A stretch of DNA of 64,000 nucleotides from a bacterium (GCA_029565675.1 JAKQNP010000002.1:620001-684000), one strand, 5' to 3'; positions 54,269 through 63,533 are shown, counted from the first letter of the stretch. Translations and numbers: made by a program. The notes: generated from the letters alone by a model not told the origin.

Positions 54269-57061
54269 CTAACGCACCAGCATCAGCTTGGTGATCCGCT
54301 GTTCGGTGCCGGCGTTCAGACGAACAAAATAGACGCCGCTGGCCACCGGCTCGCCGGCAGCATCCAGGCCGTCCCATCGCATTTGATGGACACCGGCGGT
54401 CTGCGCCCGGGCCGGCCAACAGCGCACCTGCCGGCCATTGATGTTGTAAATGGCCAGCTCGGTTACCGTGGCCCGATGCAACTGATAGCTCAACAGCGTC
54501 ACCGGATTGAACGGATTCGGGAAGGCCGGATAGAGGATCAGGTTCTGCGGCAAGGCGTCATGGGACGATTCGATGCCGGTGGTCATTTCGGGTGGGTCCA
54601 GCCTGACGTCGGTATAAAGGCGGAATTCGCCCGGATAGAGCTGAATCGACATTTGCGTAAACTGTACTTGCAAGGTGTCATCGGCAAAATAGTCATACCA
54701 CTCGCCGGTGTGATGAAAATTCGGATTGATGTAGGCCGGCACGACATCGAAATTGCCCAGGATGACGACCTTCATGCTTGGGTGGTTGATCGCCAATCGC
54801 TTGATTGCGGAAGCGGCCGATAGAGCAAAATCGGTGGACTGAAAAGCCGGCTGCGAGGTGCGCAGTTTGATCAACGCGGCAACGGTTTCGAAAAGAGCTT
54901 TTCGGTTTGGGTTTTGCAGATAATCCCAACGGATCGGCTTGCGTCCGAGCCGGCCGTTGTAGTCGATGGAATAGTCAAAGCCCAATTCACCGAACTGCCA
55001 CATCATCTTTGGGCCGGGCACGGTAAAGAAAAATGCCGCCGCGGCTTTCATGCGCGACAACGCCGTTGGCAGGTCGCGGATCTGGTAATCGCCGGAACTG
55101 TTGCCGTAAAGCAAATTTTTATACATCAGCCGCTCTTCGTCGTGGCTCTCCATATAGCCCACCAACGCCGGCTCGGACCATCCTCTCGCCTTATAGGATA
55201 CGGAGGAAAAATTGGATTTTCCGCTCTCGTTGTACCCCATGGTGGCTTCGTTGTAATGGTAATTCATGTTGCCCCACAGCAGAAGGCCATAGTCGGCGAG
55301 ATTTTTCAATTCGTTGTTGTCATCGACCAGGTGTTCAAGAATCACAAAGGCGGTGGAGTCGGTTTGCCATATTCGATCGGTGATGCGCTTGAGAATGGCG
55401 ATGCGGCTGGCATCATAGGCGCCGCTGCTGCCGGGCCGATTGGTGAATCCACGGGTGAAATCGAGACGAAATCCATCGATGCGGAATTCGGTCAACCAGT
55501 ACTGGAAAACCCGGTCGACGAACAGCTGTGTTTCCATACTCTGGTGATTGAAATCATAACCCCAGCTGTAATCGGTGTGCGGTGCAACACGGTTGAACCA
55601 TGGGCTGTTGCCGATTTCATCAGCGTAGAGCTCGACCAGCGGGCATTGGCTGTACGCATGATTGAGCACGATATCCTGGATGACCGCAATGCCGTGCGCA
55701 TGCGCCTGATCGACAAAGTATTTAATATCTTCCGGTCGGCCGTAGTATTTGTCTGTCGCAAAATAGAAAGAGGGATTGTAGCCCCAGCTGTCGTTGCCTT
55801 CGAATTCATTGAAAGGCATAATTTCCACGGCGTTGACGCCCAGACGGCTGAGATAGCCGAGGGTGTCGGCCAGCGTGCGAAAAGAATGGGTGGCGAGAAA
55901 GTCGCGCAGCAACAGCTCATAGATCACCAGGTTGGCTGGCGCCGGCTTTTGCCAATCTGTGGTTTGCCAAAGGTATTCTTCCTGTGCCGGGATAAAGACC
56001 GACACAGTCCCCGCAGTTTTGCCGGCAGGGTAGGGCGGCAGATCGGGAAAAGTTTCCGCCTCGATCTCGCTGTCGTGAAAGGGGTCGAGGACCAATTCGC
56101 TGAAAGGATCAGCGATCCAGAGCTTGCCGTCGACGAGATATTGGTAGCGATAGCTGCGGTCGGGCTGCAAATTTTCGAGGATGAGCCAGTAGCGGCTGCT
56201 GTCGGGAGTCAGGTTCATCATAAACGCCGGATCGACCTGCCAATCGCTGAAATCGCCGATCGCACAAACAAAATCCTTGTGCGGTGCGACGAGCGAAAGC
56301 CCGACCCGGTTTGCATCGAGACGGGTCAATCCGTCGACCAGTTCTGCCGGCCGGTCCTGGATGACCACTTGACCGATGGCGGCGATGGTGAAACTCTGCG
56401 ATTTCTCGGCTCCGCTGGCGTCGCGGGCGACCAGCATCCCGACCTTCTTGCCGACGCTGTCGATAAACAGGGTATACGACAGTGTGTCCTGGTCGGTGGC
56501 GGCTGCCAGGCTATCGTCGATATAGAGAAAGATCGAATCAGCTTGCGAAGCCACGGCACGGATCGCCACCGAGTCGCCGGGATGCACGATGACTGGAACT
56601 GAGGCGGGTTCCAGCAGGGTGATGTTCAGCCCCTGCTGATAGACCGGCAGAAAGATGTCTTTGCCGCCAACTTCTTTTCCTTCTTTTTTGCCATCCGTGC
56701 TGCGGAAGACAAATGCAAGCTGAAGGATGGTTTCGCTTGGCGGGACGCCGTAAAAGCTGCGGATATGAAAGCGGATCCGCCATTTGTCGTTTCCCAGGCT
56801 TTCCATCCGGGTGTCGGGTGAGTTGACATTCCATGGATGTTTGACATAGCGCCAATCTGAAGGGACTGTGCTCAGATTGGTGATCACGCCGGTGTGCGCA
56901 TAGACTTCAGTGACGCCGATCAGTCCGGCAGTGCCCTTGGTGGCGTCGTAGACGATCGCAATGGTGTCGTCGGCAGTGGGGAATAGCGGCGACCAGGTGA
57001 GAATTTGTGCCCGGCTCATGGTGGCCAGGGTGCAGATCAACAGAACAAGAGTTCGCAGCAT
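54269..57061 (-). CDS. secreted GH13 amylase-family enzyme with starch-binding-like domain and type IX sorting domain
   Basis: The ATG at 57061 gives a signal peptide (LRTLVLLICTLATMSRAQ); an upstream start adds 52 residues with no match. The 930-residue protein has N-terminal beta domains, then a CBM48-like module (FVCAIGDFSDWQVDPAFMM), then a GH13 barrel with all four regions: DIVLNHAY, the nucleophile Asp in DGFRLDFTRGF, the acid Glu in VILEHLVDD and the His-Asp in YMESHDEERL. A Por-type C-terminal domain starts near LILYPAFPNPFNPVTLLSY and ends in ITKLMLVR. It probably acts on alpha-glucans at the cell surface or outside. Exact specificity cannot be told. Confidence 0.93.
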   Translation of the reverse strand: MLRTLVLLICTLATMSRAQILTWSPLFPTADDTIAIVYDATKGTAGLIGVTEVYAHTGVITNLSTVPSDWRYVKHPWNVNSPDTRMESLGNDKWRIRFHIRSFYGVPPSETILQLAFVFRSTDGKKEGKEVGGKDIFLPVYQQGLNITLLEPASVPVIVHPGDSVAIRAVASQADSIFLYIDDSLAAATDQDTLSYTLFIDSVGKKVGMLVARDASGAEKSQSFTIAAIGQVVIQDRPAELVDGLTRLDANRVGLSLVAPHKDFVCAIGDFSDWQVDPAFMMNLTPDSSRYWLILENLQPDRSYRYQYLVDGKLWIADPFSELVLDPFHDSEIEAETFPDLPPYPAGKTAGTVSVFIPAQEEYLWQTTDWQKPAPANLVIYELLLRDFLATHSFRTLADTLGYLSRLGVNAVEIMPFNEFEGNDSWGYNPSFYFATDKYYGRPEDIKYFVDQAHAHGIAVIQDIVLNHAYSQCPLVELYADEIGNSPWFNRVAPHTDYSWGYDFNHQSMETQLFVDRVFQYWLTEFRIDGFRLDFTRGFTNRPGSSGAYDASRIAILKRITDRIWQTDSTAFVILEHLVDDNNELKNLADYGLLLWGNMNYHYNEATMGYNESGKSNFSSVSYKARGWSEPALVGYMESHDEERLMYKNLLYGNSSGDYQIRDLPTALSRMKAAAAFFFTVPGPKMMWQFGELGFDYSIDYNGRLGRKPIRWDYLQNPNRKALFETVAALIKLRTSQPAFQSTDFALSAASAIKRLAINHPSMKVVILGNFDVVPAYINPNFHHTGEWYDYFADDTLQVQFTQMSIQLYPGEFRLYTDVRLDPPEMTTGIESSHDALPQNLILYPAFPNPFNPVTLLSYQLHRATVTELAIYNINGRQVRCWPARAQTAGVHQMRWDGLDAAGEPVASGVYFVRLNAGTEQRITKLMLVR

Positions 57062-57259
57062 AACGTGAATTCCATGTTTGGGTGATTGGGATTGGCAGGA
57101 TTGATCCGATGATGAATAAAATTCCCTGGTATTTGCGCCAACAGACACCGGGGAACCGTTCTGGAACTCGTTTTGTTTGGTCTTGCAGGGGAGTGAAATG
57201 AATTGTGCATATTGCAAAAATTAAGTATATTGGTTTTGTTCATCTGTGAGGCCAAAAAA

Positions 57260-57760
57260 ATGTTCTTTTCGACGAAAAAAATTGCAGTCGCCGGTTTGGT
57301 CGGCGCCTTGTATGCAGCCTTGACGGTTGCTTTTGCCCCTTTTAGTTACGGCCCGGTGCAGGTTCGGATTGCCGAGTCATTATGCGTGCTGCCTTTTATC
57401 TGGCCGCAAACGGCATGGGGGCTTTATTTGGGCTGTATGGCGGCAAATATCTTTGGTGGCTATGGGCCGATCGATATTTTTTTTGGCAGCTTTCTCACGC
57501 TCATAGCCGCATTGTTGACCAGCCGGCTCGGGCGTTGGCAGCGCGTGCGTTTGGCATTTTGGCTGGCACCCCTGCCAGCGGTGCTGTTCAATGCCTTTGG
57601 GGTGGCTCTGATCTTGCATCTGGCTGCCGATTTCCCCTACATCGCGACCGTGTTATGGATTGGCCTGGGGCAGATCCTCAGTTGTTACGCGTTGGGGTTG
57701 CCGCTGCTAGCGCTGCTGATGCGACGCCGACCGGCGTTGACCGACCGCTGGCAGCAGTGA
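57260..57760 (+). CDS. queT: QueT family ECF transporter S component
   Basis: The ATG at 57260 has GAGGCC upstream. The 166-residue protein has about six spans and begins KKIAVAGLVGALYAALTVAF, with VQVRIAESLCVLPF and AANIFGGYGPIDIFFGSFLT following; these are the markers of the QueT/COG4708 group that takes up queuosine precursors. I see no preQ1 riboswitch in the leader. EcfT is encoded at 16077. Its last 54 bases overlap the convergent ylxQ gene. Confidence 0.88.
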   Translation: MFFSTKKIAVAGLVGALYAALTVAFAPFSYGPVQVRIAESLCVLPFIWPQTAWGLYLGCMAANIFGGYGPIDIFFGSFLTLIAALLTSRLGRWQRVRLAFWLAPLPAVLFNAFGVALILHLAADFPYIATVLWIGLGQILSCYALGLPLLALLMRRRPALTDRWQQ

Positions 57761-58051
57761 TAAAATCCCGTCGGCAAAATGGCGGTCGCAGACAGCGATT
57801 ATCGCCACAGGTTTGCGCCCGAGAATGCGCCCCAGCACATCCTTGGTAATCGACCGCGGCAGGAATGCCAGGGGGACCTTGTCCACGGCTGCGAGTTGGT
57901 CGCCGAGGCGGGAGGGTGCATCGCCCGCCAACAAGACCAGATCCGCTTCCTTGTGCTGCAGGCCGGCAGACACCGCCTGGCGGCCGATCGCCAGGCGACG
58001 CGCTCGATTGGCCAGGCCGATCAAGCTGAGCAATTTTTCATCTGTGGTCAT
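57707..58051 (-). CDS. ylxQ: YlxQ-like L7Ae-family RNA-binding protein
   Basis: The ATG at 58051 overlaps the ylxR stop as ATGA. The 114-residue product begins TTDEKLLSLIGLANRARRLAIG and contains ADLVLLAGDAP, the pattern of bacterial L7Ae-like proteins that bind kink-turn RNA. The role of YlxQ in bacteria is not fixed but is linked to ribosomes. Its stop lies inside the 3' end of queT on the other strand. Confidence 0.88.
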   Translation of the reverse strand: MTTDEKLLSLIGLANRARRLAIGRQAVSAGLQHKEADLVLLAGDAPSRLGDQLAAVDKVPLAFLPRSITKDVLGRILGRKPVAIIAVCDRHFADGILSLLPAVGQRRSASHQQR

Positions 58052-58437
58052 CTCTTGTCCGCATCCTGACAACCGGCAAGATGGTTCTCCAACCATTTTG
58101 TCAATTCTTGCCAATTCACTGAAACGGTTCCGTCTTGGGCTGTGAATCGCAGGGCATGTGGCAAACCGGAGCTGCGCCGGCACCGATGCAAACAGGCGAG
58201 TGAAGGACAAATATAGGCACCCCGGCCAGGCAGTTTTTGCCGTTCATCAAAAAAGATCTCACCCTTTATCGAAACCATTCGCAACAGTTCGCTTTTGGGC
58301 CGCCGTTTTCGACAGGCGATACACATTCTCAGGGGGATATGACCTGCATCGACAGACTCGCGATTGTCGGCTCTCTTTTCTGCAGGTTGTTCCTGTCTGT
58401 CGGCAAGATTTGTGGTCAACGCTTTATTTTTTTTCAT
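58048..58437 (-). CDS. ylxR: YlxR family RNA-binding protein (DUF448)
   Basis: The start is uncertain: Met codons at 58437 and 58554 are both in frame, and neither has a strong ribosome site; I use the nearer. The domain reads RMCIACRKRRPKSELLRMV, with the paired Cys, and GRGAYICPSLACLHRCRRSSGL, both standard for YlxR. The N-terminal extension is basic. ylxR and ylxQ normally lie between nusA and infB; neither is next to this pair here. Confidence 0.88.
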   Translation of the reverse strand: MKKNKALTTNLADRQEQPAEKRADNRESVDAGHIPLRMCIACRKRRPKSELLRMVSIKGEIFFDERQKLPGRGAYICPSLACLHRCRRSSGLPHALRFTAQDGTVSVNWQELTKWLENHLAGCQDADKR

Positions 58438-58868
58438 CGCGATCTGCGATCTCTTGGCCCGTTTATCTGTTTTAGCTTGCCAGCTCTTTTTGCGCTCAAT
58501 CGATCTATTTTGCAGGTCGATGGTGTTGTTGTTTTCTCGTCGTTGCCCGTTCATCAATCTGATCAAAATCAAGTTAGGACGCCAGAGCCTGAAAATCAAG
58601 TGAAATCGATGCGCAACACTGCTGCTCCAGATCGGGTGTCCACTGAATCCGGGTCAGTCTGGTCGGTTATGTCAGTGGGGCTCAGATGTCTCAATTAAAG
58701 AGGGAATTGATAGTTGTTAAATTTTATTTGTTGCTATTTAGGGACAAGGTGGTTATATTAGAACAGGTCAGATTACCTTAACGGGTTTTGTTTAAAACGC
58801 CTGGCTAGACATCTGCAACTTTATTGTTCGGCACCCATCAGGCTGTCAATTAAAAAAGGACAGGATAG
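58438..58868. other. 431-bp divergent intergenic region (ylxR / kinase operon)
   Basis: It may contain the true 5' end of ylxR, if a Met up to 58554 or further is used. The stretch 58690-58800 is AT-rich and is the likely place for the kinase operon promoter, but I see no strong consensus. There is no terminator-like hairpin. Confidence 0.4.
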
Positions 58869-60782
58869 ATGGGTTCCAATTCCACTGTTCCCCCGATTCC
58901 ACACACCTCTCTTGAAAGCCTCCACTGCAGTAAAATCGTTGAACAATTGCCTTTTGGCATGATCTGGGTGGATGATCGCGGTGCGATTACCTGGGCCAAC
59001 GACCATCAGCGCGATTTTACCGGACGGCGAGGCTGTGAGTTGATCGGTGTGTCTGCTTTACAGGACCCGGTGCTGGTTTCAACGGGTTTGGCGGACTATC
59101 TGAATCTGATTTTTGAAACTCCTCCTACCCAGTGGCAGTCCTGCCCGCCGCGACAAGAGTTGTCTGATGCGCAAATGGGAAAATCGTTTACCTTTCAATT
59201 TTACCCCATCATTGAAGCGACAGTTTTGCGCGGCGTGGCGATTTTGCTGTTGCCCAAACCGACAGGCAAAACAGAACAGGTCGCTTCCCTGCATCGCGCG
59301 CAATTGAATGCTCTGCTGGCGATTGTCCAAGAGCCCTGTTTTTTTATCGATCGCCGATTTCAGCTTGGCAAGACCAGCGACAGCATTCTGCGTTTGCTCG
59401 GCAAGGATCGCACAGGGCAAGGTCAAACCTGTTACCAGGCGCTATTTCAGCGGCAAAGTCGATGCGAGAGATGTCCGGCCGCCAAAGTGTTCGAGACGGG
59501 CAGCAGCGAGTACAAATTGCCCCAACCGCCGCTCCTCGATGCCGCCTATTATTGTGCCCAGGCTTTGGCGGTGTCGCAGGATGACGAGGGCATCTCCCAT
59601 GTGTGTCTGTCTCTGGCGGGTCCGAAAGTCGGCAGCGCGGCGGCCATGGTTCATGAACTCAATGAGCTGTCGGCGCTGAATCTGCTCTACCGCGATCTGC
59701 TCGATGCGCTCCCCGGAATTGCCGTCGTGATCGATGCGCGACAGCAAATTGTTGCTGCGAATGCCGCTTTTTATCGCGCCCAGGGCAGACATCTCTCACA
59801 GGTGTTGGGAACCCATTTGTTTTCTTTTCAACCCTATAAAGGTATCGCGCATCTGCAGGAGCGCATTCAAAAATGCTTTGCTGGCGAAGAACAAGAGATC
59901 GAGCTTGCTGGCTCAGCAGATTTCCCCTTTTACCGCCATCGAATCAAACGGCTGGGAAAATTTGTCGATCTCCAGGTCGTCTTGATCTACTCGGAGTCAA
60001 TCCAGGGGTTTAGAGATCAATCCAGTCAGTTCAGCGATTTTGTGAGTGTACAAAAAATGAGCGATTTTATCGGCCGTTTTGCTCATGATTTAAAGAACCC
60101 TTTATCGGTGATGATGGGGCAGTTGGATTTGCTCCGCATGTACGAAATCGGCGAATCAAGCGAGAACAAAGAGCTGACTGCCGAGCTGGACATGGTCAAC
60201 AACAATACAATAAAGATGCAAAAAATAATCGAGCGGGCTGCGATGCTGCAGAACCATCAACCTGATGATTTGCAGCGAATTCAAGCCTCCTCGTTGTTGG
60301 ACAAAGTGATCACCATGGCGCACATTCAGCGTCCGCATAAGGATGTGTGCGTTGAATGGTCGGTGGCTGCGGACATGCCTGATTTAACTGTGTGCGAGGC
60401 CAGAATCGAAATCGCGTTGATGGAGCTGATTCGCAATGCGCTGGAGGCGGCGGGACCATCTGGGACCGTGACCTTGCGAGCTTTTTACCAAAGTGAGTCC
60501 GAGCAGTTTGTTTTCCAATTGGCCAATTCCGGTCAGACGATCGCGGCTGATCGGATTGCCCAGGTGATGCAACCTTTTTACAGCAGCAGAAAGGAACTCG
60601 GTGCTGGGCTTGGACTGCCGATAGCGCATGCCATTGCCGTTTCGCATCACGGTCAGCTAAAGATCAGCAGCGATCCCGAACAAGGCACTGTGGTGACCCT
60701 ATCGCTGCCCAGGTTTTCGGGCGGTGCGCATGAACCAGATAACAGAGGCAGAAGTCATGGAGAGCCGAATGTATCGCGTTGA
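58869..60782 (+). CDS. soluble PAS-domain sensor histidine kinase
   Basis: The 637-residue protein has no membrane span, so it senses a cytoplasmic signal. It has three PAS-like regions: about 20-120 (LPFGMIWVDDRGAITWAND), 140-250 and 275-385 (LPGIAVVIDARQQIVAANAAF). The middle one holds the pattern Cys-x10-Cys-x2-Cys-Pro (TCYQALFQRQSRCERCPAAK). The kinase core has the phosphorylated His406 in FAHDLKNPLSVM, the N-box in MELIRNALEAAG and the ATP-lid GAGLGLPIAHAIA. It overlaps the next kinase gene by 26 bases. Confidence 0.93.
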   Translation: MGSNSTVPPIPHTSLESLHCSKIVEQLPFGMIWVDDRGAITWANDHQRDFTGRRGCELIGVSALQDPVLVSTGLADYLNLIFETPPTQWQSCPPRQELSDAQMGKSFTFQFYPIIEATVLRGVAILLLPKPTGKTEQVASLHRAQLNALLAIVQEPCFFIDRRFQLGKTSDSILRLLGKDRTGQGQTCYQALFQRQSRCERCPAAKVFETGSSEYKLPQPPLLDAAYYCAQALAVSQDDEGISHVCLSLAGPKVGSAAAMVHELNELSALNLLYRDLLDALPGIAVVIDARQQIVAANAAFYRAQGRHLSQVLGTHLFSFQPYKGIAHLQERIQKCFAGEEQEIELAGSADFPFYRHRIKRLGKFVDLQVVLIYSESIQGFRDQSSQFSDFVSVQKMSDFIGRFAHDLKNPLSVMMGQLDLLRMYEIGESSENKELTAELDMVNNNTIKMQKIIERAAMLQNHQPDDLQRIQASSLLDKVITMAHIQRPHKDVCVEWSVAADMPDLTVCEARIEIALMELIRNALEAAGPSGTVTLRAFYQSESEQFVFQLANSGQTIAADRIAQVMQPFYSSRKELGAGLGLPIAHAIAVSHHGQLKISSDPEQGTVVTLSLPRFSGGAHEPDNRGRSHGEPNVSR

Positions 60783-61824
60783 GCTTGATGAGCAGCTGCG
60801 AGTGGTGCAATTCGACGCGCGTTTGTGCAGCGAATTCTCCCTCTTTCGCAATTTAAACATCGGTGCGCCCTTGAGCTTTAAACCCAAATCTTTCTGCGAT
60901 TCCCTGTTGCGCGATTGCCAGGAAGTGTTGGAACGGGGAGCCAGTCGAAAGAGAGAACTGCAGCTGAAATCTTCGACGAAGGCGGATGGATGGCTTGGTT
61001 TTTCTGTTGCGCCAAAAGTCAACAAACGCCGTATTCGGGGTGTTTCGCTCGACATAGAAGATATCAGCGCCAGAAAAGCGGCTGAGGCACATCGAGCGTT
61101 GAAAGAAAAAATGGGCAACCTGGCGGCGCTTGCTGCCAATTTGGCACATGAACTCAACAATCCTTTGGCGGCCATACTTAACCGGGTGGGGAGCATGGTG
61201 CTGCAATCGATCTCGGAACCTCATTCGACCATGCGCGAGGAGCTGCAAACCATTCAGGATCAGCTCTATTCCATGTCGCTGATCACCAACGCCCTGGAAT
61301 CGTTCAGCAGTGATTCATCGCCGTCTTTCAAATATCTGTTGATCAATTCGGTTATCGAAAAATCGATACAAGTGGCCAACCTGATCGCTTCCCCCTTCTC
61401 GATCGAGTTCACCTTGCAACTGAGTCCGGGATTGCCCTACATAATGGGAAGCGAAGTGATCCTGGAACAGGCCTTGATCAACGTTTTGCGCAACGCCATC
61501 GAGGCGCTATCGCCTGGAGGCGGCGGCGTCATTGCTGTGAGCAGCCGTCGCGATCCGCAGATTGCCGATCATGTGCAAATTTGCATAGAGGACAGCGGCT
61601 GTGGCATTGCAGCAGAGGAATTGCCGCAAATTTTTAATCCGTTTTACACGACCAAAGAAAAAAACCATTTTGGTCTGGGACTGACCGTCAGTTATGGCAT
61701 TGTCCTTCAGCATGGTGGCACTATTCTTGTCGACAGCAAAGCAGGGAGAGGAACGGCAGTGAAGATTTTGCTGCCGACAACAGAATCAAGCAGAAGGGAA
61801 GATCGCGATGGATTCGGCGAATGA
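60757..61824 (+). CDS. second soluble sensor histidine kinase
   Basis: The ATG at 60757, eight bases after AGAGG, is preferred to two earlier starts that overlap the first kinase further. The 355-residue protein has a short N-terminal PAS-like region (to about residue 110), His131 in LAHELNNPLAAILNR, N-box NVLRNAIEALSPGG, the D-box EDSGCGIAAEELPQIFNPF and the G-box FGLGLTVSYGIVLQHGG. It has no membrane span. This core is of the NtrB class that pairs with NtrC-like regulators. Its stop overlaps the regulator start by 17 bases. Confidence 0.93.
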   Translation: MESRMYRVELDEQLRVVQFDARLCSEFSLFRNLNIGAPLSFKPKSFCDSLLRDCQEVLERGASRKRELQLKSSTKADGWLGFSVAPKVNKRRIRGVSLDIEDISARKAAEAHRALKEKMGNLAALAANLAHELNNPLAAILNRVGSMVLQSISEPHSTMREELQTIQDQLYSMSLITNALESFSSDSSPSFKYLLINSVIEKSIQVANLIASPFSIEFTLQLSPGLPYIMGSEVILEQALINVLRNAIEALSPGGGGVIAVSSRRDPQIADHVQICIEDSGCGIAAEELPQIFNPFYTTKEKNHFGLGLTVSYGIVLQHGGTILVDSKAGRGTAVKILLPTTESSRREDRDGFGE

Positions 61825-63229
61825 AAAGCCCAACACAATTCTCGTGGTTGATGACGACCGAACCGTATTAAAATCAGTTGTCAATTTGCTGCAAAGCGCC
61901 AAATACAACTGCCTCACCGCCACAGATAAAGACCAGGCTCTCGATGTGATTCGCCGGGAACGCCCGCCGGTCGTTTTGACCGACATAAAAATGAAGGGTG
62001 AAAATGACGGTTTGCGGGTTCTGGAGGAAGCCAAGAATACCGATCCGGATATTGTCGTGCTCCTTTATACCGGGTACGGCACTGTCCCCAATGCGGTCGA
62101 AGCATTTAAAAAGGGCGCATTCGATTTTATTCAAAAATTCAATACCCACCATGATCTTTTGTTGCCGGTGGAAAGAGCTTTCAAGTTTGCCCATGTGCAG
62201 CGTGAAAACGTTTATCTGCGCAGTCGCCTCGATTTGACCAATGACGGAGTTTTCTATGGCGCGATCGGTACCAGCCCGATCATGCTGCGATTGTTTGAAA
62301 AGGCCAAACGAATCGCCCAGAGCACCGCAACCGTACTGATTGTCGGTGAAACGGGAACCGGCAAGGAAATCTTGTCGCGTGGCATCCATCATTACAGCCC
62401 GCGCTGCAACGAATCGTTTATTCCAGTGGCGGTCGGTACGTTGCCGGAAACCATGCTGGAAGACGAGCTGTTTGGACATGTCAAGGGCGCCTTTACCGGT
62501 GCCAATATTGAGAAACCCGGGCTGTTTGAAGCCGCTGATCAAGGCACCATTTTCCTCGATGAAATCGGTGAGGTCAGTTTTGACTTGCAGCATAAACTGT
62601 TGCGGGTCTTGCAGGAAAAAACCGTTCGCCGCCTCGGCAGTGTCAAAGAACGGTCGATAGACGTGCGCATCGTCAGCGCCACCAACCGCGATCCCGAAGA
62701 GCTGGTAAAAGAGGGGCGCATGCGCGAAGATCTCTATTTTCGATTGAATGTGATCCAGTTGCGCATTCCACCCTTGCGTGAACGCAAAGAAGATATTCCT
62801 GCTCTGGTCTACCATTTTTTACGACAACACCGCGATATCGGCATCATCGAGGTCGAAAAAGTCGATCCGCAGGTGCTGCTGGCGTTGCAGGATTACAAAT
62901 GGCCCGGCAATGTGCGCGAATTGCAGTATTTGATGCTTGGTATGATTGCGGAAGCTACCCACCCGGTGATTCGGCTGGAAGATCTGCCGAAAAAATTTCG
63001 CCCTTCTTCAGCGATCATCTCTACCGAAAGCCACGTGGAACTCAAATTCAAAGAAGCAAAAGCCAGAATCATCGAGACCTTTGAACGCGACTATCTAGAG
63101 AAAATGTTAAAGTTATATGACTACAATATCACCGTGGTGGCGAAAAAAGCCGGTTTGAACCGCAAGACGATCTATCGGCTGGCCGAAGCAAGAGGGATCA
63201 GCTTGCACAAACCCGGCCAGGCCGAATGA
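61808..63229 (+). CDS. NtrC-family sigma-54-dependent response regulator
   Basis: The 473-residue protein has a receiver domain (about 1-125) with acidic pocket VVDDD, Asp59 in VVLTDIKM, Thr in LLYTGYG and Lys in DFIQKF. The AAA+ domain (about 155-395) has Walker A GETGTGKE, the sigma-54 contact loop GAFTGA and Walker B GTIFLDEIGE. A Fis-type helix-turn-helix ends it (AKKAGLNRKTIYRLAEARG). All parts look active. It should open sigma-54 promoters when phosphorylated by one of the two kinases encoded just upstream. A sigma-54 promoter match follows at 63457. Confidence 0.96.
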   Translation: MDSANEKPNTILVVDDDRTVLKSVVNLLQSAKYNCLTATDKDQALDVIRRERPPVVLTDIKMKGENDGLRVLEEAKNTDPDIVVLLYTGYGTVPNAVEAFKKGAFDFIQKFNTHHDLLLPVERAFKFAHVQRENVYLRSRLDLTNDGVFYGAIGTSPIMLRLFEKAKRIAQSTATVLIVGETGTGKEILSRGIHHYSPRCNESFIPVAVGTLPETMLEDELFGHVKGAFTGANIEKPGLFEAADQGTIFLDEIGEVSFDLQHKLLRVLQEKTVRRLGSVKERSIDVRIVSATNRDPEELVKEGRMREDLYFRLNVIQLRIPPLRERKEDIPALVYHFLRQHRDIGIIEVEKVDPQVLLALQDYKWPGNVRELQYLMLGMIAEATHPVIRLEDLPKKFRPSSAIISTESHVELKFKEAKARIIETFERDYLEKMLKLYDYNITVVAKKAGLNRKTIYRLAEARGISLHKPGQAE

Positions 63230-63247
63230 TCTCATCGTTGTATTCCT

Positions 63248-63284
63248 GTCCGCCGGCTCAATGCCGGCCGGCGGACCCCCTTTT
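63248..63284 (+). terminator. terminator after the kinase/regulator operon
   Basis: GTCCGCCGGC and GCCGGCGGAC form a perfect ten-base stem with a nine-base loop, followed by CCCC and TTTT. It lies about 20 bases after the regulator stop. Confidence 0.75.
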
Positions 63285-63456
63285 CATTTCGTCAGGCTCC
63301 CCGCAAAAATAAAAGTTGTGGTCTTTAATCAACGCACAGTGGCTTGCAGGTCACACCCGCCGGGAAAAAACCGCCGCGGATAATGGCCTGACGGAACCAG
63401 TCATTATATAAATGCAATAAAATCAACAGGGCAAAAATTGGCTAAATTGTGAAATT

Positions 63457-63472
63457 TGGCACAAAAGTTGTT
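63457..63472 (+). promoter_or_regulatory. sigma-54 (-24/-12) promoter match
   Basis: TGGCAC, five bases and TTGTT; the GG of the -24 element and the G of the -12 element are 12 bases apart, as in the consensus TGGCAC-N5-TTGCA/T. The only difference is T for C in the -12 GC. It lies between the sigma-54 activator operon and the receiver gene that starts 62 bases downstream. Confidence 0.65.
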
Positions 63473-63533
63473 AAACAAGGGTTGAATCAACGATGGCGAA
63501 TCACGGACCAAATAGAAAGGTGCAACTCCAGCC

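Noticed and set aside
54914-56602. 562-codon open frame on the plus strand opposite the GH13 gene
   Set aside because: It lies wholly antisense to a gene with clear catalytic motifs, has no recognisable domain and no ribosome site; the strong codon bias of the real gene explains the open frame.
57203-57231. Promoter match TTGTGC-N17-TATATT before queT
   Set aside because: The -35 element matches only three of six bases and the distance to the start is very short, so I do not call it.
57062-57259. Possible preQ1 riboswitch before queT
   Set aside because: I looked for the short class I hairpin with its A-rich tail and did not find it.
61874-62815. 313-codon minus-strand frame opposite the NtrC-type regulator
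   Set aside because: The opposite strand encodes intact receiver and AAA+ motifs; no support for this frame.
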